NCBI RefSeq assembly: GCF_009428905.1 | Contig: NZ_WHYR01000005.1 | Span: forward strand, 1 to 64,000 | Direction: 5' to 3' | DNA from: Desulfofundulus thermobenzoicus | GTDB lineage: Bacteria > Bacillota > Desulfotomaculia > Desulfotomaculales > Desulfovirgulaceae | Length of the DNA stretch: 64,000 bases | Shown: positions 53,493 to 61,038 of the stretch, piece after piece | How positions within the stretch are numbered: position 1 is the first letter of the stretch | Layout of the letters: every line of letters starts with the position of its first letter | Translations under genes and position numbers: made by a program | Notes under the pieces: generated by a model | What the model was told of the DNA's origin: nothing | Database searches by the model: none | Seen by the model: the letters and a program-made list of their open reading frames with translations, nothing else

Positions 53493-55632
53493 CCTTTGTC
53501 CTTCTCCTTTCCATTTCCCGGCTCAGATCGGGATATTCAATGCGGGTGTGGAAAATGCCGCTCAAAAACTGCATAAAGGCACTGGCAATGGTATCCAGAT
53601 CCTTAAAGGTGAGTTCACATTCATCCAGCTGTCCGTCCATGAGCTTGTCCCTGATTATCTTGCGCACCATGGCCTCCACCCGGCCGGGTACACGGTTCTG
53701 CAGGGAGCGGACGGCCGCTTCCACAGAATCGGCCAGCATGACAATGGCGGCTTCCCGGGTCTGGGGCTTGGGTCCTTCGTAGCGGAACTCATCTTCACTG
53801 ATATTTTCCGGATGACCGTTTTCCAGGGCTTTATGATAGAAAAAGGAACACAGGCCCGTACCGTGGTGCTGCTCAATAATATCCATAATGGACCGGGGCA
53901 GTTTGTATTCCCTGGCCAATTCCACCCCGTCCTTTACATGGGAGGTTAAAATCAAAGTACTCAGGGAAGGGGCTATTTTATCATGGGGGTTTTCCGCCGA
54001 CATCTGGTTTTCAATAAAAAAATAGGGCCGTTTGATCTTCCCAATATCATGATAAAAGGCCCCCACCCGCACCAGAAGGCTCTCGGCGCCCACAGCCTCG
54101 GCCGCCGCCTCGGCCAGGTTGGCCACCATAATGCTGTGGTGATAGGTGCCCGGTGCCTCGGTAAGCAACCGGCGGAGCAGGGGGTTGCTGGGATGGGAAA
54201 GCTCCAGCAAATGTACCGCAGAGGTAATGCCGAAGGTACTTTCCAGGTAGGGCAGGCTCCCAATGGTCAAAATGGAGGAAAGAAGACCGTTGATCATGCC
54301 GAAACCCAGCCCCGAAGCAATCATCAGGCCATAGGGAATGTCCCCCAGCAACCCCATGATTAAAATGGCCACCGCGCTGGCCGCGCTGGTATAAAATCCG
54401 GCCCGGACCAGATCTCCCCGCTGGCTCAGTCTGCTCACGCTGTAAACACCCACAAACCCGCCCACCAGGGCCACCAGCCCGAAACGCACCTGCCCGTTGG
54501 TCATCAGGGTGACCAGGAAGCTGATCACCGCCACCACCAGCATGGCCAGGCGGGGGTCCAGCAGAATGGCCACCAGCATGCCGGCCGCCGCCACGGGCAT
54601 CATATAACCCACCAGATTGCCCAGTTCGGGCCACTGGGGAATATTGATGGCCGTCATGGCCTTGCTCACGGCCAGAACCACCACCACGATAATACCCAGC
54701 AGGTAGAGGTGACCCGCATGCTGGTAGATTTCCCGGTTCTGCTGGTAAAGATAAAGCAAAACCACCACCATTAAAAGGGCCACCAGCAGGGCGCTTCCCA
54801 GCACCACCTTCCAGGGCAACGCCCTTTGGGTAAGGCCCAGGGCTTCCAGTTTGGCCAGGTGCTCCTTGGTCACCACATCGCCCGGCCGCAGAATAATTTC
54901 GTTCTGCCTGATGGTTACCATCTGGGGCGGCACCGTATCCATGGCCGCTTCTTTCAACAGACGGGTTTTCTCCGCATTAAAAAAACTGTTCGGGCGCAGG
55001 TAATAGCGGATCAATCCCTGGCCCAGTTCCTGGTAAGGTCTGGTCAGTCCTAAACGGGTAACCTGTTCAACCAGACCGGCCTTTGTACTTTCCAGTTTAT
55101 CGGGGGTAATTCCCTGTTCGCTGTCCATGGCCTGGGCCACCAGTCCATTGACCACCCGTTCCAGTTGCTCCAGGGAACGGGGGGCGGGACGGGAAAGGGC
55201 CACCAGGGTTTCCCGGGACAGGGCGAAGGGGAGCATTTCCCCCAAACGACCGGCACGGGTTCCCTCATCAACTTTGTCGTCCGATTGCACCTCACGGACT
55301 CCCTGGATGGTTGCGGAAATATCCTGCTGTACCTTTCCGCTCACCAGGGGGTCCCTGTCGTATTGATCCCGCACTGCCGAGGCGGCCTGCCGCCGGAGTT
55401 CCTCCGTTTTGGTTTTATCTTCAAAGGTAATGCTGTGGGGGGCCTGAATATCCTCGGTGGCCACCTGGCCCTCCTTTAAATTGAGACGTTGGGGCACAAA
55501 TTCTATGGTAATGAGCAGGGTAATAAGCAGGAAGAAGAGCATCGCAGCGCCCCCCCGCCGCACCTTGCGCTGCCCCAGCAAAGGGGCCAGCCGCTGCAAA
55601 ACCCTGCTGCGCAGTGCGGCCAGATTGAGCAT
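53446..55632 (-). CDS. pgpH: Cyclic di-AMP phosphodiesterase PgpH (7TM-HD)
   Basis: 728 residues. One N-terminal helix, a large extracytoplasmic 7TMR-HDED domain, seven membrane helices at about 275-475, then a cytoplasmic HD domain with HHSIMVANLAEAAAEAVG, YHDIGKIKRPYFF, ILTSHVKDGVELA and ADSVEAAVRSL. Hydrolyses c-di-AMP, a regulator of potassium and osmotic balance. In the conserved order phoH-pgpH-ybeY. Confidence 0.95.
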   Translation of the reverse strand: MLNLAALRSRVLQRLAPLLGQRKVRRGGAAMLFFLLITLLITIEFVPQRLNLKEGQVATEDIQAPHSITFEDKTKTEELRRQAASAVRDQYDRDPLVSGKVQQDISATIQGVREVQSDDKVDEGTRAGRLGEMLPFALSRETLVALSRPAPRSLEQLERVVNGLVAQAMDSEQGITPDKLESTKAGLVEQVTRLGLTRPYQELGQGLIRYYLRPNSFFNAEKTRLLKEAAMDTVPPQMVTIRQNEIILRPGDVVTKEHLAKLEALGLTQRALPWKVVLGSALLVALLMVVVLLYLYQQNREIYQHAGHLYLLGIIVVVVLAVSKAMTAINIPQWPELGNLVGYMMPVAAAGMLVAILLDPRLAMLVVAVISFLVTLMTNGQVRFGLVALVGGFVGVYSVSRLSQRGDLVRAGFYTSAASAVAILIMGLLGDIPYGLMIASGLGFGMINGLLSSILTIGSLPYLESTFGITSAVHLLELSHPSNPLLRRLLTEAPGTYHHSIMVANLAEAAAEAVGAESLLVRVGAFYHDIGKIKRPYFFIENQMSAENPHDKIAPSLSTLILTSHVKDGVELAREYKLPRSIMDIIEQHHGTGLCSFFYHKALENGHPENISEDEFRYEGPKPQTREAAIVMLADSVEAAVRSLQNRVPGRVEAMVRKIIRDKLMDGQLDECELTFKDLDTIASAFMQFLSGIFHTRIEYPDLSREMERRRTKGAGTRKQLARRSAGG

Positions 55633-55647
55633 AATCCCTCACCCCTT

Positions 55648-56616
55648 TTACCCGCCAACCCCGTCCCCGTTTTCATAAGCACGGATGATCTCCTGCACCA
55701 GGGGGTGCCGGACAATATCCTCACCGGTGAGATAACAAAAAGCGATTCCTTCCACCCCGGCCAGGATCCTCTGGGCATGCACCAAACCGGAAACCTGTCC
55801 CCTGGGCAAATCGATCTGGGTGATATCTCCGGTAATTACCGCCTTCGATCCAAAACCCAGCCGGGTTAAAAACATCTTCATCTGCTGGTCGGTGGTATTC
55901 TGGGCTTCGTCCAGAATAATAAAGGCGTCGTCCAGGGTCCTCCCCCGCATATAGGCCAGGGGGGCAATCTCAATGATATGCCTTTCCAAATATTTCTGCG
56001 TGTTCTCCACGCCCAGCACGTCATAAAGACTATCATAAAGCGGGCGCAGGTAGGGATCCACCTTTTCCTGCAGATCACCGGGCAAAAAGCCCAGTTTCTC
56101 GCCGGCTTCCACAGCAGGACGGGTCAGCACCAGCCGGTTGACTTCTTTGTTGCGCAGGGCACGAATGGCCATCACCACAGCCAGGTATGTTTTTCCCGTA
56201 CCGGCCGGACCAATGGCAAAAACTATATCGTGTTTGCGCATGGCTTCTATATACTGCTTTTGTCCGAGGGTCTTGGGTTTAATCTGCCGCCCCCGGGCGC
56301 TTACCAGGGTCACCTCCCGGGCCAGGTTGCCCAGCACATCCGACATGCCCGCCAGCGCAGCTTTAATGGCGTAATTAATTTCATGCAGGGTCAACCGGTT
56401 ACCGGCCCGGTAAAACTCCTGCAACTGATTGAAGACATCCTTTGCCCGGGCCACCTGTTCCGGGGGACCGGCAATGATCACTTCTTCGCCCCGGGTAATC
56501 ACCCGTATTCCCAGCATCTTTTCCATAAGTACCAGGTGTTCGTCATGGCGGCCGAAGATCTCCGCGGCCGTGGAAACGTTATCCAGCACTACCCTGGCTT
56601 CGGTGTATTCGCCCAA
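55648..56616 (-). CDS. phoH: PhoH-family ATPase
   Basis: 322 residues. N-terminal KH-like region (LEKMLGIRVITRGEEVIIAG), Walker A in FAIGPAGTGKTYLAVVMAI and Walker B in FIILDEAQNTT, with ITGDITQIDLP. Function is proposed in RNA metabolism with YbeY; not firmly known. Lies 19 bases after yqfD. Confidence 0.94.
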   Translation of the reverse strand: MGEYTEARVVLDNVSTAAEIFGRHDEHLVLMEKMLGIRVITRGEEVIIAGPPEQVARAKDVFNQLQEFYRAGNRLTLHEINYAIKAALAGMSDVLGNLAREVTLVSARGRQIKPKTLGQKQYIEAMRKHDIVFAIGPAGTGKTYLAVVMAIRALRNKEVNRLVLTRPAVEAGEKLGFLPGDLQEKVDPYLRPLYDSLYDVLGVENTQKYLERHIIEIAPLAYMRGRTLDDAFIILDEAQNTTDQQMKMFLTRLGFGSKAVITGDITQIDLPRGQVSGLVHAQRILAGVEGIAFCYLTGEDIVRHPLVQEIIRAYENGDGVGG

Positions 56617-56634
56617 ATTATCCCTCCAACTCCC

Positions 56635-57963
56635 TTATTGCCGGTCACCCGACGGCCTGGTGCGGGATGGACCGCCGGGTACCGACTCCGCCCGGCCGGA
56701 AGGTGAAGGCTGCAGCTCACCGGGGGTAAATGGCCGTTCAACACCTATTTCTTCAACGCTCTCCACCATTGCTTTCATACGAACCAGGTTTTCCGTACCC
56801 CGGACCACCAGCTCATCCAGTTGTTCGTGTACCACCGTTGCCCCCCGGGGCAGGCGACTTTGCACAACTGCCATGGCCCTTTCCCCGGCCAGGCGCCGGG
56901 CTTCAGCCCTGTCCCTGATCAGACGATAACTCTCCATTTCGCGATATTTATTAATGATTACTTCGACGGGCAGCTGAAGATTCCTCCAGGCGGGCAGTTT
57001 TTTCACCCGGGTTTCCGATTGATACTGCGGAAAGGGAATTGGGGAAGAACCTGCTAACATTATTTCCCTGGCCCCAATTTTCATACAAACTCTGGTAAAT
57101 TCCCGGCCGGTGGGGCGCTGCAGGGTTTCCGCCAGCGGCGCCTCACCGTACCCTTCATACCACACCCTTGCCCGCACAATGCCGGCTGCATGTACGAAGG
57201 CGGGCTCACGCTTCACCGTTTCCGGGGGCGCACCTGGCGACGGCTTTTCTCCAGACGGTGGTTCCTCCGGTGGCGGAATGACGCCGGAGATCAAAACCTG
57301 TCCGGGAACCACCGTGTCCCCCGCCTTTACCGCCGCATGACCGTTGAGAACCAGCACCTCTTTAATTAACCCGGCCTTGCCGGCCACAATATGCACCGGG
57401 GAAAGGTTCTTACCTTCCGGCAGGGTTTTTTCCACCACCTCAACCGTTACCCTTGTCCCCCTGATATATACGCCGGTCCAGGAAACTCCGGGCAATGAGG
57501 TCCTGATGGCCTCCTCCACCGCCGGCGGATCCAGCCGCCAGCGGAGCACACCCCGGTTCAACCCCGCCCGGGAGGCCACCTGTAATATCTCTCCGGTGGA
57601 AAGCCGGCGGTTTCCGGTTACTTCGATGGACCAGATAAAAGAGCTGAGAAAATAAAGTCCGGCCACAAAGAACAGGGCTCCGGCGGCCAGCACCCGGCGT
57701 CTTGTAAGACGCATCCAGAGAAAAGGCAACCCGCTTCGTTGCTGAATACGAAACCGGCAGCCGGTACGTCTGGCCATATGCCTTAACGGCCACACCGCCC
57801 CGGGACGCACCCTGGCCCTTAAGGCCCTTTCCCCCAAACGGGTAATATCCCAGAGAAAAATGCCCCGGGTGGCGGCCATATTGATTAATTTCTCCGGAGA
57901 TTCCCCCATTACGATTATGGTTACATAGCCGGTAAGAAAGTTCATCAATTTAAAGAGAAACAT
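56635..57963 (-). CDS. yqfD: Sporulation protein YqfD
   Basis: 442 residues from ATG 57963, behind AAGGAGG; the frame extends upstream without a ribosome site. FLTGYVTIIVMGESPEKLIN opens the family domain. One membrane helix (about 90-110, VLAAGALFFVAGLYFLSSFI) is followed by IEVTGNRRLSTGEILQVASR and a long extracytoplasmic part with a Pro-rich insert (PPPEEPPSGEKPSPGAPP). Needed for sporulation in Bacillus at the engulfment stage; mechanism unclear. Ends with a low-complexity tail. Confidence 0.92.
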   Translation of the reverse strand: MFLFKLMNFLTGYVTIIVMGESPEKLINMAATRGIFLWDITRLGERALRARVRPGAVWPLRHMARRTGCRFRIQQRSGLPFLWMRLTRRRVLAAGALFFVAGLYFLSSFIWSIEVTGNRRLSTGEILQVASRAGLNRGVLRWRLDPPAVEEAIRTSLPGVSWTGVYIRGTRVTVEVVEKTLPEGKNLSPVHIVAGKAGLIKEVLVLNGHAAVKAGDTVVPGQVLISGVIPPPEEPPSGEKPSPGAPPETVKREPAFVHAAGIVRARVWYEGYGEAPLAETLQRPTGREFTRVCMKIGAREIMLAGSSPIPFPQYQSETRVKKLPAWRNLQLPVEVIINKYREMESYRLIRDRAEARRLAGERAMAVVQSRLPRGATVVHEQLDELVVRGTENLVRMKAMVESVEEIGVERPFTPGELQPSPSGRAESVPGGPSRTRPSGDRQ

Positions 57964-58031
57964 TCCCCTGGCCTCCTTGCCTGGAAAAACCGGAAAATGG
58001 AGTGGCGGCGGGACTCCTCGCCTTACCCCTT

Positions 58032-58337
58032 TCATGGCCTGAAGGTTACGGTCCTGATTATTCCTTCCACACAAATTTCATCGGGAAGTATGTTGCGCAG
58101 GATCAGGTGATCACCGGCAATTTCCAGCTCACCGTCCGCGATACCGATGCGCACCATCTCCGGAGTATATTCCAAAATGCCGCGATGGTTTTCGATAAAG
58201 GCCTGCAGGTTGCCCATAAGGACGATGCGGGGCAAATCCAATACCACATCACTGGGAATTTCCAGTAGATCCGACATTTGTTGTTTAACCCTTTTTTTGA
58301 ATTCCCGCCAGGCCACCGACCAATCCCCCCAAACCAT
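58032..58337 (-). CDS. yqfC: Sporulation protein YqfC
   Basis: 101 residues. LEIPSDVVLDLPRIVLMGNL and ENHRGILEYTPEMVRIG match the YqfC/YabP-like fold. AGGAGCATCTC precedes ATG 58337. First gene of the long minus-strand string; expected to be under a mother-cell sigma factor, but no clear sigma-E box was identified. Confidence 0.93.
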   Translation of the reverse strand: MVWGDWSVAWREFKKRVKQQMSDLLEIPSDVVLDLPRIVLMGNLQAFIENHRGILEYTPEMVRIGIADGELEIAGDHLILRNILPDEICVEGIIRTVTFRP

Positions 58338-58615
58338 GAGATGCTCCTGTCAAAATATATGCAAGGGGGGAGGACAAGATTACCTGGACCGGCCGGAAAC
58401 GGGAGGGAAGGATGGGCATAAAAAGATCTTCTGTCCCGCACTGGAATTATCAAATCTTCTTATAAGCAAAATAAAGGAGACCATATTTGAAAAATCGAAA
58501 AGGATGATATGCTAGAGGGAGGGCCCCGGCTGCTCAAAGGTGGCACCCTCCGCTTACAATACGCACCGGAAGCAATCCTTTGCAGCACGGGATTAAGCGA
58601 GGAGGTTTTAACCCC
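58338..58615. other. Divergent intergenic region between yqfC and selD
   Basis: 278 bases. A hairpin with GGAGGG (58518) and CCCTCC (58547) is the only structure seen. It does not fold as a tRNA-Sec. No small gene with a ribosome site was found, and promoters are not clear. Confidence 0.4.
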
Positions 58616-59656
58616 ATGGACGAAAGAATACGGCTGACCGCCATGGCCCGGGCGGCGGGATGAGCGGCCAAGGTGGGACCGGCCACCCTGTCGCAGGTAC
58701 TGCGGCAGTTACCACGTAAAGAAGACCCTCATTTGCTGGTGGGGCTGGAAACGGCCGATGATGCGGCGGTTTACCGTTTGACGGAAGACATGGCTGTAAT
58801 AGAAACGGTGGATTTTTTCACTCCCGTGGTGGATGATCCCTATCTGTTCGGGCAGGTGGCCGCCGCCAACGCCCTGAGCGATATCTACGCCATGGGCGGC
58901 AGGCCCCTTTTGGCCCTGAACATTGCCTGCTTCCCCAACTGCCTGTCCCCGGGTATTCTCGCCCTGATCTTAAAAGGCGGGGCGGACAAGGTAATGGAAG
59001 CCGGGGCCGTCATAGCCGGAGGACACACGGTGGAGGACGAAGAGCCCAAATACGGCCTGGCGGTAACCGGACTGGTTCATCCCCAGAGAATTATCACCAA
59101 TGCCGGAGCCAGGCCGGGGGACGCCCTGGTGCTGACCAAACCCCTGGGCACGGGCATCATTGCTACGGCCGTCAAGGCGGAACTGGCCCCGCCCGGCAGT
59201 GCGAAAGCGGCCATAGACTCCATGGTCGCCTTGAACAGGACGGCGGCCGAAGAAATGCTCACCCTGGACGTACATGCCTGTACCGACATCACCGGTTTCG
59301 GCCTTCTGGGCCATGCCGCGGAAATGGCCGAAGCCAGCGGGGTAAGCATTATTTTTCACCACGAAACCATGCCCCTGTTGCCCCGGGCGGAAGAACTGGC
59401 CGCCATGGGGTTGATTCCCGGCGGGGCATATAACAACCGGGACCACCTGGGAGAGAGGGTGGAATTTGCCTCTTCCATCTCCCCGGCCCGCCGGGCCATA
59501 CTATTTGACCCCCAAACCTCCGGGGGCCTTTTGATGGCCGTTCCGGCGGAAAAGGCCGCCGCCCTCGTGGAAAAACTCCACTCCCGGGGTGTTAATGCAG
59601 CCAGGCTGGTGGGCCAGGTGGTATCCGGGGAAAAATGGCTCATCCGGGTGGAATAA
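58616..59656 (+). CDS. selD: Selenide, water dikinase, a selenoprotein (in-frame TGA)
   Basis: 346 residues if TGA 58661-58663 is read as selenocysteine. ATG 58616 follows GAGGAGG. Residues 1-15 (MDERIRLTAMARAAG) lead to Sec16, followed by AAKVGPATLSQVLRQL, matching the [C/U]-x-x-K active site of SelD, where Cys or Sec precedes the catalytic Lys. Then come ADDAAVYRLTEDMAVIETVD (ATP and Mg binding), FGQVAAANALSDIYAMGG and DITGFGLLGHAAEMAE. Makes selenophosphate for selenocysteine and selenouridine. A conventional gene call would start at GTG 58673 and lose the active site. Next gene is yedF. Confidence 0.95.
58661..58700 (+). promoter_or_regulatory. Bacterial SECIS element of selD
   Basis: Directly after the TGA, GGTGG (58672-58676) pairs with CCACC (58683-58687) around a six-base loop GACCGG, extended by GCG (58664-58666) with CGC (58692-58694). 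Position and loop size suit SelB recognition in bacteria. Confidence 0.7.
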
Positions 59657-59691
59657 AATTCTGTGAAATATTGTCGAAAGGATGAAGCCGT

Positions 59692-60315
59692 ATGATGCGC
59701 AAGGAAGTGGACTGCCGGGGCATGGCCTGCCCCCGGCCGGTACTGGAAACCAAAAAGGCCCTGGAACAAATGACCGGAGGGCAGTTGGTGGTCACAGTGG
59801 ACAACCCGGTGGCCCGGGAAAATGTGACCATGTTTGCCCGGAACGCCGGGTTCCCGGTGATCGCTGAGGAAAGGGACGGCCTTTTCGTTCTTACCATCAC
59901 CAAAAGTGAAACGGGGGACCAAACAGCAGCAAAACCGGAATCCTCAAAAGAGGCCTCAGCGGACCGGGAGCAAACCCGTACCCTCACCTACTTTTTTACT
60001 TCCAACATCCTGGGACAGGGGTCCCCCGATCTGGGCCTGACCCTGATCAAAAGCCTGTTTAACACGCTGGCTGAGACCAATCCTGCACCGGATAATTTGA
60101 TTTTTTTAAATTCCGGCGTATTCTTAACCTGTGACAGCTCCCCTGTATTGGAGCAGCTAAAAAAAATGGAAGCCGCGGGCACCCGAATCATTTCCTGCGG
60201 CACCTGTCTGGAATATTACAAATTAAAAGAAAAACTCCAGGTGGGCCGGGTAAGCAACATGTATGAAATCAACCAGATCCTGTCCGGCCCAGGAAAGGTG
60301 ATCACCGTTCCTTAA
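59692..60315 (+). CDS. yedF: YedF selenium-metabolism protein
   Basis: 207 residues. N-terminal TusA/SirA-like domain with the CPxP motif (VDCRGMACPRPVLETKKALE) and a C-terminal DsrE-like domain with IISCGTCLEYYKLKEKL. The pair is typical of YedF proteins encoded with selD. Probably carries or delivers selenium or sulfur as a persulfide. GAAAGGATGA precedes ATG. Starts 35 bases after selD. Confidence 0.92.
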   Translation: MMRKEVDCRGMACPRPVLETKKALEQMTGGQLVVTVDNPVARENVTMFARNAGFPVIAEERDGLFVLTITKSETGDQTAAKPESSKEASADREQTRTLTYFFTSNILGQGSPDLGLTLIKSLFNTLAETNPAPDNLIFLNSGVFLTCDSSPVLEQLKKMEAAGTRIISCGTCLEYYKLKEKLQVGRVSNMYEINQILSGPGKVITVP

Positions 60316-60327
60316 AGGCTTATCGTC

Positions 60328-60385
60328 TTGACAATTTTCCCCCGGGCCTGCTATACTTTCTTCATACAATACCCTTGTAGGGTAT
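60328..60385 (+). promoter_or_regulatory. csoR promoter and CsoR-type operator
   Basis: TTGACA (60328-60333) and TATACT (60352-60357) are 18 bases apart. The palindrome ATACCC-TTGTA-GGGTAT (60369-60385) begins 11 bases later, covering the transcription start. It matches the palindrome before copA (TACCC-5-GGGTA), indicating autoregulation plus control of copA. Confidence 0.85.
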
Positions 60386-60389
60386 GGGA

Positions 60390-60674
60390 GTGTTGAAGCC
60401 CTTGACCTATGTGGAACGAAACAAAGAAGATCTCCTGACGCGCCTGAAAAAAATCGAAGGGCAAATCCGCGGCATACAGAAAATGATCGAAGAAGATCGT
60501 TACTGCGTGGATATACTGCTGCAAATTAGCGCCACCCGCGGCGCCCTGCAAAAGGTAGCCCTTTCCCTTTTGCGCAGCCACACCCGGGGCTGCGTAGCCC
60601 AGGCCATACGCCAGGACCGGGGGGACGAGGCCATTGAAGAGCTAATGCAGGTACTGGACAAATTTACCTCATAA
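60390..60674 (+). CDS. csoR: CsoR-family copper-sensing repressor
   Basis: 94 residues from GTG 60390 (AGGG seven bases upstream); ATG 60384 lies inside the operator and TTG 60393 is also possible. All-helical RcnR/CsoR fold: NKEDLLTRLKKIEGQIRGIQ, then the Cu(I) ligands Cys in EEDRYCVDIL and His, Cys in LLRSHTRGCVAQA. Releases DNA on Cu(I) binding. Expected target: copA and itself. Confidence 0.93.
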   Translation: MLKPLTYVERNKEDLLTRLKKIEGQIRGIQKMIEEDRYCVDILLQISATRGALQKVALSLLRSHTRGCVAQAIRQDRGDEAIEELMQVLDKFTS

Positions 60675-60720
60675 AATAGAATATGCGGCTCTGTACGCCC
60701 GCGGGAAAGGAGGGATTTTC

Positions 60721-60777
60721 ATGCTCAGAAAGCATTACATGCTCCGTCCGGTAGCCCATTGTAAAGAAGGTTGCTGA
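60721..60777 (+). CDS. Possible 18-residue peptide between csoR and copA
   Basis: A strong AAAGGAGG seven bases before ATG introduces MLRKHYMLRPVAHCKEGC and a TGA. The peptide has two His, two Cys and two Met, potential copper ligands. It may be a real metal-responsive peptide, or a small gene cut by the palindromic element that follows (GCTGAATAA at the stop, and TTATTCAATC at 60860). No SECIS-like fold follows the TGA. Confidence 0.3.
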   Translation: MLRKHYMLRPVAHCKEGC

Positions 60778-60808
60778 ATAAAGTCCCGGGCAAGACGCTA
60801 AACTGCCC

Positions 60809-60847
60809 GCAACAACCTGCAGGTTTTTCGGCCTGCAGGTTTGTTGC
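60809..60847. repeat. Large hairpin between csoR and copA
   Basis: GCAACAACCTGCAGG (60809-60823) pairs with CCTGCAGGTTTGTTGC (60832-60847) with one bulge and an eight-base loop. Flanking TGAATAA and TTATTCA suggest it is the centre of a roughly 110-base palindromic element. No T-run, so weak as a terminator of csoR. Confidence 0.65.
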
Positions 60848-60945
60848 ACCATAGCTCAACTTATTCAATCGTATCCATGGCCCCGGTGTCAGTATAAACC
60901 CTTCTTCTTATTAAAAAACCGCCTCCGGGGAAAGCTAAAAAGGGA

Positions 60946-60999
60946 TTGACTTATCCCCGGCAGGGGGTTATGATCATTACAATCTACCCTACTGGGGTA
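60946..60999 (+). promoter_or_regulatory. copA promoter with CsoR-type operator
   Basis: TTGACT (60946-60951) and TATGAT (60969-60974) are 17 bases apart. TACCC-TACTG-GGGTA (60985-60999) sits over the transcription start, in the same relation as at csoR. Confidence 0.85.
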
Positions 61000-61038
61000 T
61001 GGTAGAAAGGGCTGCCACCTACAAGGAGGGGTTTGTCA

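Noticed and set aside
58518-58555. Possible tRNA-Sec before selD
   Set aside because: The GGAGGG/CCCTCC pairing is too short and the T-arm consensus GGTTCGA is absent.
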